Shown one piece after another: positions 18,321-27,728 of a stretch of 64,000 nt of DNA. The notes below the pieces were generated by a model. That model was not told the DNA's origin. It did no database searches and saw only the letters and a program-made list of their open reading frames with translations. The position numbers were made by a program, and so were the translations under genes. How positions within the stretch are numbered: position 1 is the first letter of the stretch; each line of letters opens with the position of its first letter. The DNA comes from Pseudomonadota bacterium (GTDB taxonomy: Bacteria > Pseudomonadota > Alphaproteobacteria > Reyranellales > Reyranellaceae), in assembly GCA_018242505.1 (NCBI GenBank), contig JAFEBU010000038.1:1-64000 (forward strand). Direction: 5' to 3'.

Positions 18321-19367
18321 TCAGTGCGTCATGGCGAACAACGGCTTGCCGCTGCTGTCCTTGATCTCGGCGGCCCACATCTTCTGGATGTCGGTGACGA
18401 CGTTGGCCGGCATCGGCACATAATCGAGCCCCTTGGCCATGTCTTGGCCCTTGGCGTAGGACCAGGCGAAGAATTTCAGCGCCGCGCTGGTGGCGGCGGG
18501 ATCGACCGGCGTCTTGTAGACGAGGATCCAGGTGGCTGCGGTCATCGGCCACGAAGCGTCGCCCGGCTGATTGGCGAGGATCACGCCGTAGCCCGGCTGC
18601 GAATTCCAGTCCGCGTTGGCGGCCGCGGCCTGGAAGGCCTCCGATGTCGGCGCCACGGTCTTGCCGGCCTTGTTCACCATCTTGGTGAAGGTGAGCTTGT
18701 TCTGCTTGGCGTAGGCATACTCGACGTAGCCGATCGATCCCTTCGTCTGGCCCACGTTGTTTGCGACACCTTCGTTCCCCTTGGCGCCGATGCCAGCCGG
18801 CCACTGCACGGCCGTGTTGGTGCCGACCTTGGACTTCCACTCGGGGCTAACGTCCGCGAGATAGTAAGTGAAGTTATAGGTCGTGCCCGATCCGTCCGAA
18901 CGGTGGACGAGCGCGATGGCCGTCGACGGCAGCTTGGCGGCCGGATTGAGCTTGGCGATCGCCGGATCGTTCCACTTCTTGACCTCACCGAGATAGATCT
19001 TGGCGAGTGTCGGACCGTCGAGCACCAGCTCTCCCGGCTTCACACCGTCGAGATTGACGACCGGAACGATGCCGCCCATCACCATCGGAAACTGGGCAAG
19101 CCCGATGCTCGTGAGGTCCTTGCCCGGCAGCGGCGCATCGGAGGCGCCGAACGTCACCGTCTTGGCCTTGATCTGCTTGATGCCGCCACCCGATCCGATC
19201 GACTGGTAGTTGAGGCCGATGCCGGTCTCCTTTTTGTAGGCGTCCGCCCACTTGGCATAGATCGGATAGGGGAAGGTGGCGCCGGCGCCGGAGATATCGG
19301 CGGCGAAGGCTGACCATGACGTCGCCACGAGGGCGGCCGCGGTCAGGGCAATCCGGGTGAATTTCAC
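18321..19367 (-). CDS. pstS: Phosphate-binding periplasmic protein PstS
   Basis: 348 residues from a GTG at 19367, chosen because AAGGAG lies 10 bases upstream and the next residues form a good signal peptide ([21 protein letters not shown]). The mature N terminus [20 protein letters not shown] carries the phosphate-loop GAGATFP. Later motifs [18 protein letters not shown] and [12 protein letters not shown] contain the Ser, Asp, Arg and Thr ligands of PstS. It delivers phosphate to PstCA. A triple Pho box lies about 60-90 bases upstream of the start. Confidence 0.95.
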   Translation of the reverse strand: MKFTRIALTAAALVATSWSAFAADISGAGATFPYPIYAKWADAYKKETGIGLNYQSIGSGGGIKQIKAKTVTFGASDAPLPGKDLTSIGLAQFPMVMGGIVPVVNLDGVKPGELVLDGPTLAKIYLGEVKKWNDPAIAKLNPAAKLPSTAIALVHRSDGSGTTYNFTYYLADVSPEWKSKVGTNTAVQWPAGIGAKGNEGVANNVGQTKGSIGYVEYAYAKQNKLTFTKMVNKAGKTVAPTSEAFQAAAANADWNSQPGYGVILANQPGDASWPMTAATWILVYKTPVDPAATSAALKFFAWSYAKGQDMAKGLDYVPMPANVVTDIQKMWAAEIKDSSGKPLFAMTH

Positions 19368-19429
19368 GAGCTCTCTCTCCTTTGTTCGAGTCGAACGCGA
19401 CTGCACTAGGAGGTACAGGTCTCTCTCTT

Positions 19430-19458
19430 ATGACGGTTGCATGACAGTTCGATGACAG
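19430..19458 (-). promoter_or_regulatory. Pho box, three 7-bp repeats
   Basis: On the minus strand three copies of CTGTCAT-like heptamers (CTGTCAT, CTGTCAT, CCGTCAT) occur at exact 11-bp spacing (starting 19452, 19441 and 19430 on the plus strand). This is the PhoB target seen in alphaproteobacteria, placed between phoR and pstS. Two sites bind one PhoB dimer; the third suggests cooperative occupancy. Confidence 0.9.
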
Positions 19459-19494
19459 CCCGGGCCGGGCTGGGGGTAATCCGCGAACTGGCGC

Positions 19495-20886
19495 CTATCC
19501 GCGCCGAACGACGGCCGGCAGGGTGACGGTAAAGACCGATCCCTTGCCTGGGCTGCTCTGGATGTCGAGCCGGCCCCGATGACGGTTCACCACGTGCTTG
19601 ACGATCGCCAGGCCCAGGCCCGTCCCGCCGAGCTGGCGCGAGCGGGCCGTGTCCACGCGGTAGAACCGCTCGGTGAGCCGGGGCAGATGCGCCGCCGGAA
19701 TGCCATCGCCCTCGTCGCTGACCGCGACGGACACCCGGTCCTGGCCCAGCGGCCGTGCCACCACCCGAACCGTCGTGGCCGGTCGCGTGTACTTGATCGC
19801 ATTGTCGATCAGGTTCTGGAACACGATGGTCAGTTCGTCGTGGTCGCCCACCGCCTGCAATGGCGACGGATCGACCGAAAGCTCGACCGCGACCTTGCGC
19901 GAAGAAGCCTTGAGCTGCAGCAGGTCCTGCACGCCCGCCAGCACACGACCAAGATCGACCTCGGCGTCGGGTCGGGCGTGCTCGTGCTGCTCGATGCGCG
20001 ACAGCGTCAGCAGATCGTCGACCAGGCGCCGCATGCGATCGGCCTGCTCGGCCATGATGCCGAGAAAGCGTTCCCGCGCCGGAAGATCGTCACGCGCCGG
20101 GCCGCGCAAGGTCTCGATGAAGCCCAGCAGGCCCGCGATCGGGGTCTTGAGTTCGTGGCTGGCATTGGCGACGAAATCGGCGCGCATGCGCTCGGCTCGC
20201 CGGAGTGCGGTCGTGTCGTGCAGCACGATCAACGCCAGCGACCCGTCGGCGGCGGCGCGCGGCAGACGTCGCGCATGAGCGATCACGTCGAGGTCGGGTG
20301 CGCCCGACAGCACCAGTTCGACGGTGGCCTGCTCAGGCCCGACGAAGTTGCCGTCGGCCACCATCAGGAGCGAATCGATCGCAGAAAGGAGCGCGGGGTG
20401 GCGCAGCGCCGTCGAGAGGTCGCGGTCGGCCGCGACGGGCCCCAACAGCGCCAGCGTCGCCCGATTGGTGCGCACGATGCGGCGCTGGCGATCGACGGCG
20501 ATCAGGGGATCAGGCAGGCCGTCGACGATCGCCTGCGCCGAAGCGGCGAGATTGTCGATCGAGGCGCGCTGCCTGCGCCAGCCAGCCGCCAGAGTGGCGG
20601 CGGCGGCGGCGAGCTCCTCGGTGACCGGCGCGAACTTGAGCCTCGGCATCGCCGGTTCCTGCTCGCCCGACAGCTCGCTCACGAAGCGGGCGAAGCGGGC
20701 CAGCGAGCCGAGATACCGCTGCACCAGCACGATCGAGACGGCGGCGATTCCGGCCGCTGCGATCAGGGCGGGACCGGCGGCGAGATCATCATGCCAATAG
20801 AGCACGGCCAGCGCCACGTAGGAGGGCGCCAGGGTGACGGCATTGGCAGCGATGGAGCGGCGAAGAGGAAGTGCCTGGTCGGCCAT
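19495..20886 (-). CDS. phoR: Phosphate regulon sensor histidine kinase PhoR
   Basis: 463 residues. Two N-terminal transmembrane helices (about 15-60) with almost no periplasmic loop, a PAS domain (about 115-235), then HisKA with the phospho-accepting His in VANASHELKTPIAGLLGFIE, and HATPase motifs FQNLIDNAIKY (N), DEGDGIP (G1) and GGTGLGLAIVKH (G2). This matches PhoR, which senses phosphate through PhoU and PstSCAB rather than directly. The gene precedes pstS by 127 bp, with the Pho box in between. Confidence 0.92.
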   Translation of the reverse strand: MADQALPLRRSIAANAVTLAPSYVALAVLYWHDDLAAGPALIAAAGIAAVSIVLVQRYLGSLARFARFVSELSGEQEPAMPRLKFAPVTEELAAAAATLAAGWRRQRASIDNLAASAQAIVDGLPDPLIAVDRQRRIVRTNRATLALLGPVAADRDLSTALRHPALLSAIDSLLMVADGNFVGPEQATVELVLSGAPDLDVIAHARRLPRAAADGSLALIVLHDTTALRRAERMRADFVANASHELKTPIAGLLGFIETLRGPARDDLPARERFLGIMAEQADRMRRLVDDLLTLSRIEQHEHARPDAEVDLGRVLAGVQDLLQLKASSRKVAVELSVDPSPLQAVGDHDELTIVFQNLIDNAIKYTRPATTVRVVARPLGQDRVSVAVSDEGDGIPAAHLPRLTERFYRVDTARSRQLGGTGLGLAIVKHVVNRHRGRLDIQSSPGKGSVFTVTLPAVVRRG

Positions 20887-20911
20887 ACTCCCCTTTCCTA
20901 CTCCGGCAACC

Positions 20912-23900
20912 TCAGACGCGCGAGGGGTGAGGCTCGAGCTTCGGGCCTTTCCGGCGCTCTTCCAGGCGCTGCAGGATGACGAAGAAGGAGGGCACGAACA
21001 GGACGGCGAGGAATGTCGAGGCGATCATGCCGCTGAACACGCAGAGGCCGAGTGAAATGCGAGCCGCCGCGCCAGCGCCACTTGCCGTCACCAGGGGCAC
21101 CACGCCCAGGATGAAGGCGAACGACGTCATGAGGATCGGCCGCAAGCGGGTTCTTGCCGCCTCAAGAGCCGCCTCCAGGATCGGCTTGCCATCGAGCAGC
21201 CTCAACTCGCGTGCGACCTCGACGATCAGGATGGCGTTCTTCGCGCTTAACGCGATCAACAGCATCAAACCGATCTGGGTGTAGAGGTTGTTCGCCGCCC
21301 CTACCGCGCCCAGCGCCACGGCCGGCCCGATCAGCGCAAGCGGGACCGCCAGAATGACGCTGAACGGTGCGATCCAGCTTTCATACTGGCCGGCAAGGCA
21401 GAGATAGACCAGGAGGATGGCCAGCCCGAATACATAGAGGAGCTGATTGCCGACGATATGCTCCTGATACGACATCGCCGTCCATTCGTAGGCCATGCCC
21501 GGCGGCAAGGTGTGCTCGGCGACCTCGTTCATCAGCTCCATCGCTTCGCCCGAACTGAAGCCCGGCGCCGCCGACCCGACGACCGAAGCCGACGGGTAGA
21601 GATTGTAGAGGTTGATGATGGAGGCTCCCTGCGCCGGCCGCAGGCGGGCCAGCGCGCCGATCGGCACCATCTTGCCGTCAGCGCTGCGAACGTTGAGCTT
21701 CAATATATCTTCCGGCCGCGCCCGGTATTCCGAATCGGCCTGAACATAGACCTGGAGGCTCAGCCCGAACTTGTTGAAGCGGTTGACGTACGTCGATCCC
21801 AGGTAGGACGACAGGGTCGAGAAGACGTCGCCCACCTGCACCTGAAGCGTCTCCGCCTTGGCGCGGTCGATCTCGACCTCGAGATGCGGAGCGCCTGCGC
21901 GGAAGGAACTGATCGGATTGGCGATCGTACTCTGCGTGCGGGCCTGCTCGACGAGATCGCGGGCGACATCCTGAAGCTTGACCAGATCGAAGCTGCCGTC
22001 GCGTTGCTCGACCTGCATCTGGAAGCCGCTGACATTGCCGATACCCTGGATCGGCGGCGGCGCCAGCACGAAGCCGCGGCCATCCTCCAGGGTCGACAGC
22101 CCCTGCATCAGTTTCTGCGCGATCGAGCGGATGTCCTGGCCTGCCGCCTTGCCGCGGGCTCCCCAATCGTCGAGGACGATGTAGGCCACCCCGGCATTGG
22201 CCAGGGCCGCGTTGTTGTCGAGCAGCGACATGCCGGCGATCGTGACCACCTGCTTCACTCCGGGTATCGCCTTGGCGAGACGCGTCACGTCCTGCAATGC
22301 CTCGCTGGTCCGTTCGAGCGACGCGCCGTCAGGCAGCTGAACACCGGCCAGCAGGTAGCCCTGGTCTTCGTTGGGGATGAAGGCGCCGGGAAGGCGCATC
22401 ACGCCCCAGCCGCCGAGACCGGCCAACACCAAGGCAAGCAGGACCATCAATCCGCTGCGCCTGACCATGCCGCCGATGAGGGTGCTGTAGCGGCGTTCGA
22501 ACCAGCCGTAACCGGCATTGAACGTCCGGTAGAAGACGTTGCGCTTCTCCGGCGGTACGGCCGGGCGCAGCCACAGCGCGCACTGCGTCGGCTTCAGGGT
22601 GGCGGCATTGATGGCACTGATGAAGGCGGTCGCCGCAATGACGAGCGCGAATTGGGCAAACATCTTGCCGGTAAGGCCCGGAAGGAATGCCGCCGGGATG
22701 AAGACCGACATCAGCACCAGGGTGATGCCAATCACCGGGCCGAACAATTCGTCCATCGCCTTGATCGCGGCATCGTGGCCCGACATGCCGCGCTCGATAT
22801 GCCGGGCAACGCCTTCGACGATCACGATCGCATCGTCGACCACGATGCCGATCGCCAGCACGATGCCGAACAGTGTCGAAAGATTGATCGTGAAGCCCAG
22901 TGCCGCCATAGCGGCAAAGGCGCCGATGATGGTGACCGGAATGGTGGTCGCCGGCACCAGCATGGCCCGCCAGTCCTGCAGGAAGACCACGATCACGATC
23001 AGCACCAGGACACCGGCTTCGATCAGCGTCTTGAACACCTCGTGGATCGAGGTCTTGACGAAGGTGGTGGTATCGAAGGGCACAAGATAGGTCAGGCCCG
23101 GCGGGAAGGCCTTCTTGAGCTCCTCCATCTTCTTGTCCACGGCCGTGGCGACCTGGAGTGCGTTGGCGCCCGGCGCCTGATAGATGGCGATGCCGGCGCC
23201 GGGCTTGCCGTCGAGCCGGAAGTTCTGGGCGTAGGTCTGGGCGCCGAGCTCGACGCGCGCCACATCCTTCAGCCGCAGGATGCGCCCGCCATTGCCGCTT
23301 GCCGACTTCACGATGATGTTCCCGAACTGCGCGGGATCGGCGAGACGGCCTTCGATATCGACCGTGTACTGGAAGTTTTGGCCCTTGGCCGCGGGCGGCG
23401 TGCCGACCTGGCCGGCGGTGACCGACTGGTTCTGTGACTGGACGACCTGGACGATGTCGGAGGGTATCAGGCCGTAGCTGTAGAGCTTCTGCGGGTCCAT
23501 CCAGATCCGCATCGAATATTGGCCGGCCCCCAACACAGTGACGTTGCCCACCCCGGGCACGCGGGCGAGCTCGTTCACCAGGTTGATGGTGGCGTAGTTG
23601 CTCATGAACAGGTTATCGTACCGGGCGTCGGGAGAGCTGAGCGCCACGATCTCGAGGATCGAGGTCGATCGCTTCTGGACGGTGACTCCTTGTGCCTGGA
23701 CCGACTGCGGCAGCGCGGCCAGGGCAGCGCTGACCCGGTTCTGGACCAGCACCTGCGCAAAATCGAGATCGGTGCCGATTTCGAACGTCACGGTGAGCGT
23801 GTAGGTGCCGGAATCCGTGCTGGTCGATTGCATGTAGATCATGTGATCGACGCCGTTCACCTGCAGTTCGATCGGCAACGCGATGTTGTTGACCACGGTA

Positions 23901-24067
23901 CTGGCGGAGGCGCCCGGATAGGTCGTGGTCACCTGCACGGTAGGAGGCACGATGTTGGGATATTGCGCGATCGGCAGACCCACCAGGGCAACGCCGCCGA
24001 TCAACACAAACAGGATCGCCAGCACGTTCGCGAGCACCGGCCGTTCGATGAAGAACTTGGAGATCAT
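20912..24067 (-). CDS. RND multidrug efflux permease (HAE1/AcrB family)
   Basis: 1051 residues, the standard length. It starts MISKFFIERPVLANVLAILF as AcrB/MexB do. The proton-relay Asp pair is in GIVVDDAIVIVEGVARH (helix 4) and the Lys in ALSAKNAILIVEVARE (helix 10). Duplicated halves with large periplasmic loops are evident. It forms an inner-membrane trimer that expels hydrophobic drugs with the adjacent adaptor. No TolC-like gene lies nearby, so it must use an outer-membrane channel encoded elsewhere. Confidence 0.95.
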   Translation of the reverse strand: MISKFFIERPVLANVLAILFVLIGGVALVGLPIAQYPNIVPPTVQVTTTYPGASASTVVNNIALPIELQVNGVDHMIYMQSTSTDSGTYTLTVTFEIGTDLDFAQVLVQNRVSAALAALPQSVQAQGVTVQKRSTSILEIVALSSPDARYDNLFMSNYATINLVNELARVPGVGNVTVLGAGQYSMRIWMDPQKLYSYGLIPSDIVQVVQSQNQSVTAGQVGTPPAAKGQNFQYTVDIEGRLADPAQFGNIIVKSASGNGGRILRLKDVARVELGAQTYAQNFRLDGKPGAGIAIYQAPGANALQVATAVDKKMEELKKAFPPGLTYLVPFDTTTFVKTSIHEVFKTLIEAGVLVLIVIVVFLQDWRAMLVPATTIPVTIIGAFAAMAALGFTINLSTLFGIVLAIGIVVDDAIVIVEGVARHIERGMSGHDAAIKAMDELFGPVIGITLVLMSVFIPAAFLPGLTGKMFAQFALVIAATAFISAINAATLKPTQCALWLRPAVPPEKRNVFYRTFNAGYGWFERRYSTLIGGMVRRSGLMVLLALVLAGLGGWGVMRLPGAFIPNEDQGYLLAGVQLPDGASLERTSEALQDVTRLAKAIPGVKQVVTIAGMSLLDNNAALANAGVAYIVLDDWGARGKAAGQDIRSIAQKLMQGLSTLEDGRGFVLAPPPIQGIGNVSGFQMQVEQRDGSFDLVKLQDVARDLVEQARTQSTIANPISSFRAGAPHLEVEIDRAKAETLQVQVGDVFSTLSSYLGSTYVNRFNKFGLSLQVYVQADSEYRARPEDILKLNVRSADGKMVPIGALARLRPAQGASIINLYNLYPSASVVGSAAPGFSSGEAMELMNEVAEHTLPPGMAYEWTAMSYQEHIVGNQLLYVFGLAILLVYLCLAGQYESWIAPFSVILAVPLALIGPAVALGAVGAANNLYTQIGLMLLIALSAKNAILIVEVARELRLLDGKPILEAALEAARTRLRPILMTSFAFILGVVPLVTASGAGAAARISLGLCVFSGMIASTFLAVLFVPSFFVILQRLEERRKGPKLEPHPSRV

Positions 24068-24087
24068 CGTGCCGCTCCGGTACCCGA

Positions 24088-25242
24088 CTACTTCGCCGCC
24101 GGGGACTGGATGGTCGTTTGCTTGGGCGCAACCTTCGCGCCCGGAATGGCGCGGCCATTCGTGGAAACCACCACCCGGTCCTCGGCTGTCAGGCCGCTTT
24201 CGATGGCACGCAGATTTCCAACCAGGAGTTGGCCTGTCTTGACACGCCGTTGTTCGACGACGTCGTCCTTGTTCACCACCAACAAGTATCGGCCGGTCTG
24301 GTCCTCGGCCACCACGCGATCCGGCACCACCAGCATTGATTTCGCCCCGAGCCCGACCGGCACACGCACGCGCACGAAGAAGCCCGGCAACAGGGCGCGA
24401 TCGGGATTGGCGAAGACACCGCGCACCAAAATCGTGCCGGTCGTGGCATCGACATCGGGGGAGACATAGTCGAGGTGGCCCTTGTGCGGATAACCCTCCT
24501 CGTTCATGAGGCCGATCTCGAGCGGAACCTTGTTCAACTGCTCCAGGGTGAGCCGGCGATCGGCCAGGTTGTGACGGATGTTCAGCACATCCTGCTCACT
24601 CAGGTTGAATGTAACGTAGATCGGATCGAGCTGGACGATGGTGGCAAGCTTGGTCGGACTGGTGGCGCCCACCAATTCGCCGACCGAGACCAGGCGCTTC
24701 GTCACGATGCCGTCGAACGGCGCCGCCACGCCCGTATAATCGAGGTTGGCCTGGGCGATGACCAGATTGGCCGACTGGTTCTCGACGTTGGCCCGGTTCG
24801 AATCGCGCTTGGCCTTGGCCTGGTCGTAGCTGTTCTGGGCGGAGACGTTCTGGCGCAGCAGGGTTTCCTGGCGCTTGAACTCCGCCTCGGCCTGCAGCAG
24901 CAGCGCCTTGGCGGAGGCCAGTTCCGCATCGGCCTGCTTCAGCTTTGCCTCGTATGTCGTGGGATCGATCTTGAACAGCGGATCGCCCTTCTTGGCGAAC
25001 TGGCCGTCCTTGTACTCGACCTGCGTCAGGAACCCCTCGACGCGCGCGACAAGATCGACCGTGTTGACGGCCTGCGTATTGCCGGTCTGCTCGACATACG
25101 GAACGACTGTCTGCTGCAGCGGGAGTGCCACCGACACTTCAGCCGGCGGCGGCGCCACGAATTTGTTGTCCGGCTTGCAAGCGGCGACCAACGATGCCAA
25201 CGCCACACAAAAGATAAACGAACCCGCGCGGCTCCCCGCCAT
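24088..25242 (-). CDS. RND efflux periplasmic adaptor lipoprotein
   Basis: 384 residues from the ATG at 25242 with GAGGGG upstream. A lipoprotein signal (CVALASLVAAC, lipidated Cys about residue 20) anchors it in the inner membrane. It contains the lipoyl half-motif VEGFLTQVEYKDGQFAKKGDPLFKID, a long alpha-hairpin (about 100-175, repeated Ala/Glu/Lys/Arg heptads), the second lipoyl half GVAAPFDGIVTKRLVSVGE, and beta-barrel domains. It bridges the permease to an outer-membrane channel. It precedes the permease gene by 20 bp in one operon. Confidence 0.93.
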   Translation of the reverse strand: MAGSRAGSFIFCVALASLVAACKPDNKFVAPPPAEVSVALPLQQTVVPYVEQTGNTQAVNTVDLVARVEGFLTQVEYKDGQFAKKGDPLFKIDPTTYEAKLKQADAELASAKALLLQAEAEFKRQETLLRQNVSAQNSYDQAKAKRDSNRANVENQSANLVIAQANLDYTGVAAPFDGIVTKRLVSVGELVGATSPTKLATIVQLDPIYVTFNLSEQDVLNIRHNLADRRLTLEQLNKVPLEIGLMNEEGYPHKGHLDYVSPDVDATTGTILVRGVFANPDRALLPGFFVRVRVPVGLGAKSMLVVPDRVVAEDQTGRYLLVVNKDDVVEQRRVKTGQLLVGNLRAIESGLTAEDRVVVSTNGRAIPGAKVAPKQTTIQSPAAK

Positions 25243-25297
25243 GTCGCTGTCCCCCCTCGAAACACCGGCCAGGGGCAGCGTATCGGCAGGCCGCCTG

Positions 25298-25990
25298 CTA
25301 ATCCAGCGATTGTGGAGGCGGAGGGTCGTCCGGCGAGGAGCGTGGCGCAAACAGCCGGAGAGCGACCAGGCCGTACACGAAGCCCCCGATATGCGCCGTC
25401 CAGGCGACTGGCTGGCCGCCGGCACCGGGCGTGCCGCCGAAGATGCCAAAGAAGATATTGAGCGCGATCCAGACCGCGGCGATCGGCAGAAGCGAGGGCA
25501 TCCGCCCCACCTGCCACAACAGTACCAGCACGGCGCCGAATACGCCGCTGATGGCGCCCGATGCGCCCACCACCGGATCGACCGAGTCGGGGAACGAGAG
25601 GACATGGACGAGCGCTGCCGCGAGGCCGGCGGAGAGATAGAAGGCAACGAAGCGACGCACGCCCAGGAAGCGCTCCACTGGCGCGCCGAAGGCAGCGAGG
25701 CTCAGCATGTTCACGCCGAGATGGACCCAACCGCCGTGCAGGAACTGGTACGTGAACGGCGCCGCCACGAGCGACAGCCAATTGCCGCCCGGCTGGCCGG
25801 TATAGGCCAACGGCACCAGCCCGAACTCGAGCACGAGCCGGTCGTCGACCGGCGCGCTGAGCAGCTGGCGCAGGAGATGAACGGCGACATTGAGGCCGAT
25901 GATCCACAGGATCGCCGGCGGCAAGTTGATTGCCCGCTCGTGCGCCCCGCCATGTTCCGGTCCCTGGCGTCTCATGTCGTCGAAAGGCAT
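25298..25990 (-). CDS. Rhomboid-family intramembrane serine protease
   Basis: 230 residues with six transmembrane segments. The catalytic serine is in GASGAISGVFGAVLVLL (GxSG) and the catalytic histidine in AHIGGFVYGLVAL of the last helix; the L1 loop contains FHGGW-like FLHGGWVHLGVNMLSLAAFG. It cleaves transmembrane substrates within the inner membrane; its substrate is unknown. The gene lies downstream of the radical SAM/Lgt-like group on the same strand, 68 bp after the small membrane protein, so a joint transcript is possible. Confidence 0.9.
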   Translation of the reverse strand: MPFDDMRRQGPEHGGAHERAINLPPAILWIIGLNVAVHLLRQLLSAPVDDRLVLEFGLVPLAYTGQPGGNWLSLVAAPFTYQFLHGGWVHLGVNMLSLAAFGAPVERFLGVRRFVAFYLSAGLAAALVHVLSFPDSVDPVVGASGAISGVFGAVLVLLWQVGRMPSLLPIAAVWIALNIFFGIFGGTPGAGGQPVAWTAHIGGFVYGLVALRLFAPRSSPDDPPPPQSLD

Positions 25991-26058
25991 CTGGGCTCCG
26001 TTCGATCCCCTAGCATGATCCTTGGCGCTTGATCCCTTGGCGCTTGCTCAGCGACTGC

Positions 26059-26319
26059 TTAGCGCTTTAGGCGGCGCGAGCCCAGCCAAAGAAAGACCCC
26101 GCCCAGGATGAGCGTCGGCGAGCCGCAGACGATGGCAATTGCGCCGCCCCCGTTGAAGGGATCGCCCTCGGTCACGGCAAAAATGCAGCCGAGCGTCAGC
26201 AGCAGGACGACGGCGCCGGACACCGCGAAGAACCAGCCGAGCGCCCGATTGGGCGGCGGAGGCTGAGGCGGACCGGGCGGCCATGACGGCGGTGGCGGCG
26301 GGCTGACAGGGTCGCTCAT
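26059..26319 (-). CDS. Small proline-rich two-helix membrane protein
   Basis: 86 residues. Residues 1-23 are almost entirely proline, serine and tryptophan (SPPPPPSWPPGPPQPPPP), followed by two hydrophobic helices (about 27-49 and 59-79) and a basic tail (GSRRLKR). No family is recognised. Its ATG overlaps the radical SAM stop codon as ATGA, so it is translated with that enzyme. A proline-rich cytoplasmic tail could serve as a docking arm, which is speculation. Confidence 0.7.
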   Translation of the reverse strand: MSDPVSPPPPPSWPPGPPQPPPPNRALGWFFAVSGAVVLLLTLGCIFAVTEGDPFNGGGAIAIVCGSPTLILGGVFLWLGSRRLKR

Positions 26320-27728
26320 CGCCGCGCTTCTGCCAGGCGCGCGTTGCCCGCCGCGCCTGGGCGATAGAAGGTGTTGTAGGTATCGAACGGGATGATGCTG
26401 CCGTCCGGCGTCACGAAGTGGATGCAGGATCGCTTGACGTTGGCGAGGCAGAAATTGAAGCGGTCGAGGAATTCCACGATCGTGATTCGGAAGACGTTCT
26501 CGTAGCCCGCGCCATCCGGCATCGGCACCTCCGGCAGGCAGCAGAGCAGCGAGCCCAGCCGCTCGGTGGTGTTGCGATCCGTCGTCGACAGCGACAGGAG
26601 ATCGACGAAGCGCTGGCGCAGCTCGGGATATTTCTCGAACGAGATGGCGTTGGGAATGCTGGGCAGCAGCGCCTCGCGCGGCACCAAGGACGTAAGCGGA
26701 ACGACCTTTCCGCTATCGCGCAGACCGTAGCCGATCGAGATCGAGGCCGGATTGCAGGGCAGCGGGATCATGTCGTCGTCAGCGAAAATGCCCGAGTCCT
26801 CGACGACGCGGCGGCGGATCTCCGACAGCACGATGCGGTTGCGTTTGGGGTCGAAGCCCTCGTTGCGCCCGGCATCCTGCACCGGCTGGAAGTTGATCCC
26901 GCGCACGCACTTGTATGTGAGCGCATGGCGCACGATGTCGCCGATCTCGCGATCGTTGACGCCGCGCTTCACCGTGCACACCAGAGTGGTCGAGATGCCG
27001 CGCGCCTCGAGATTGGCCAGCGCCTGCCGACGGATGCGCGACAGGGCAGCGCCGCGGATATCCTTCAGCGCCTCGTCGTTCAGCGAGTCGAACTGCAGGT
27101 AGACTTCGAAGCCCGGTCGCAAGGCGGCCAACGCATCGACGAACGCCGGATCCTCGGCAATACGGATGCCGTTGGTGTTCAGCATCACGTGCTTGATCGG
27201 TCGCCGGCGCGCTGCGGCCAGGATCTCGAGGATCTCGGGATGAATTGTGGGCTCGCCGCCCGAGATCTGAACGAGATCGGGTTCGCCCTCGCTCGCGACA
27301 AGCGCGTCGAACATGCGTTCGACTTCGGCAAGAGTGCGATGCGTCGTGCGCTTGGGCGAGGAGTCGGCGAAGCACACCGGACAGGCGAGATTGCACGCCT
27401 CGTTGATCTCGACGATCGCGAGGCATGAATGCTGCTCGTGGTCGGGACAAAGCCCGCAATCCCACGGGCAGCCGCGCTCGGTGCGGGTGTACGGCGCCAG
27501 CGGTCGGTCGCCCGGTTTCAGGTAGTCGAGGGTGCGCCGCCAATAGACCGGATCGTCGGACACCAGCGTCTTCATGACCCCATGCTCGGGGCAGCGCTTC
27601 AGATAGTAGATGCCGCCGTCTTCCTCGACGATCTTGGCCGGCACGAGGCCGAGGCAGGTTTCGCACAAGGACGTCGTCTGGCCGAGAAAGAGATAGGGCG
27701 CCGACTTTCGCGCTAGGCCGCCGTCCAT
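26316..27728 (-). CDS. Radical SAM enzyme, MJ0619/tetraether-synthase-like
   Basis: 470 residues from the ATG at 27728 (AGAGGGG just upstream); an upstream extension has no support. The radical SAM cluster motif is ACNLACPVCF with Cys112, 116 and 119. Extra cysteines resemble the MJ0619 family: an N-terminal CETC (22, 25) with CPEHG (46-50), then GCPWDCGLCPDHEQHSC (86-102). The C-terminal CIHFVTPDGSIIPFDTYN is also family-like. The archaeal prototype was first proposed as a pterin methylase and later reported to join lipid chains into tetraethers. It overlaps an Lgt-like gene upstream and a small membrane protein downstream. A lipid or lipoprotein substrate is inferred from context. Confidence 0.82.
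   Translation of the reverse strand: MDGGLARKSAPYLFLGQTTSLCETCLGLVPAKIVEEDGGIYYLKRCPEHGVMKTLVSDDPVYWRRTLDYLKPGDRPLAPYTRTERGCPWDCGLCPDHEQHSCLAIVEINEACNLACPVCFADSSPKRTTHRTLAEVERMFDALVASEGEPDLVQISGGEPTIHPEILEILAAARRRPIKHVMLNTNGIRIAEDPAFVDALAALRPGFEVYLQFDSLNDEALKDIRGAALSRIRRQALANLEARGISTTLVCTVKRGVNDREIGDIVRHALTYKCVRGINFQPVQDAGRNEGFDPKRNRIVLSEIRRRVVEDSGIFADDDMIPLPCNPASISIGYGLRDSGKVVPLTSLVPREALLPSIPNAISFEKYPELRQRFVDLLSLSTTDRNTTERLGSLLCCLPEVPMPDGAGYENVFRITIVEFLDRFNFCLANVKRSCIHFVTPDGSIIPFDTYNTFYRPGAAGNARLAEARR

Noticed and set aside
21458-23437. 659-codon open frame on the plus strand opposite the RND permease
   Set aside because: It is a mirror of a GC-rich real gene: Arg/His/Asp-rich, no family features, and fully antisense to a complete AcrB-type permease.
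26017-26045. Short tandem repeat GATCC(C)TTGGCGCTT before the rhodoboid-side gap
   Set aside because: Two imperfect units only, in a 68-bp gap before the rhomboid gene; no feature depends on it.
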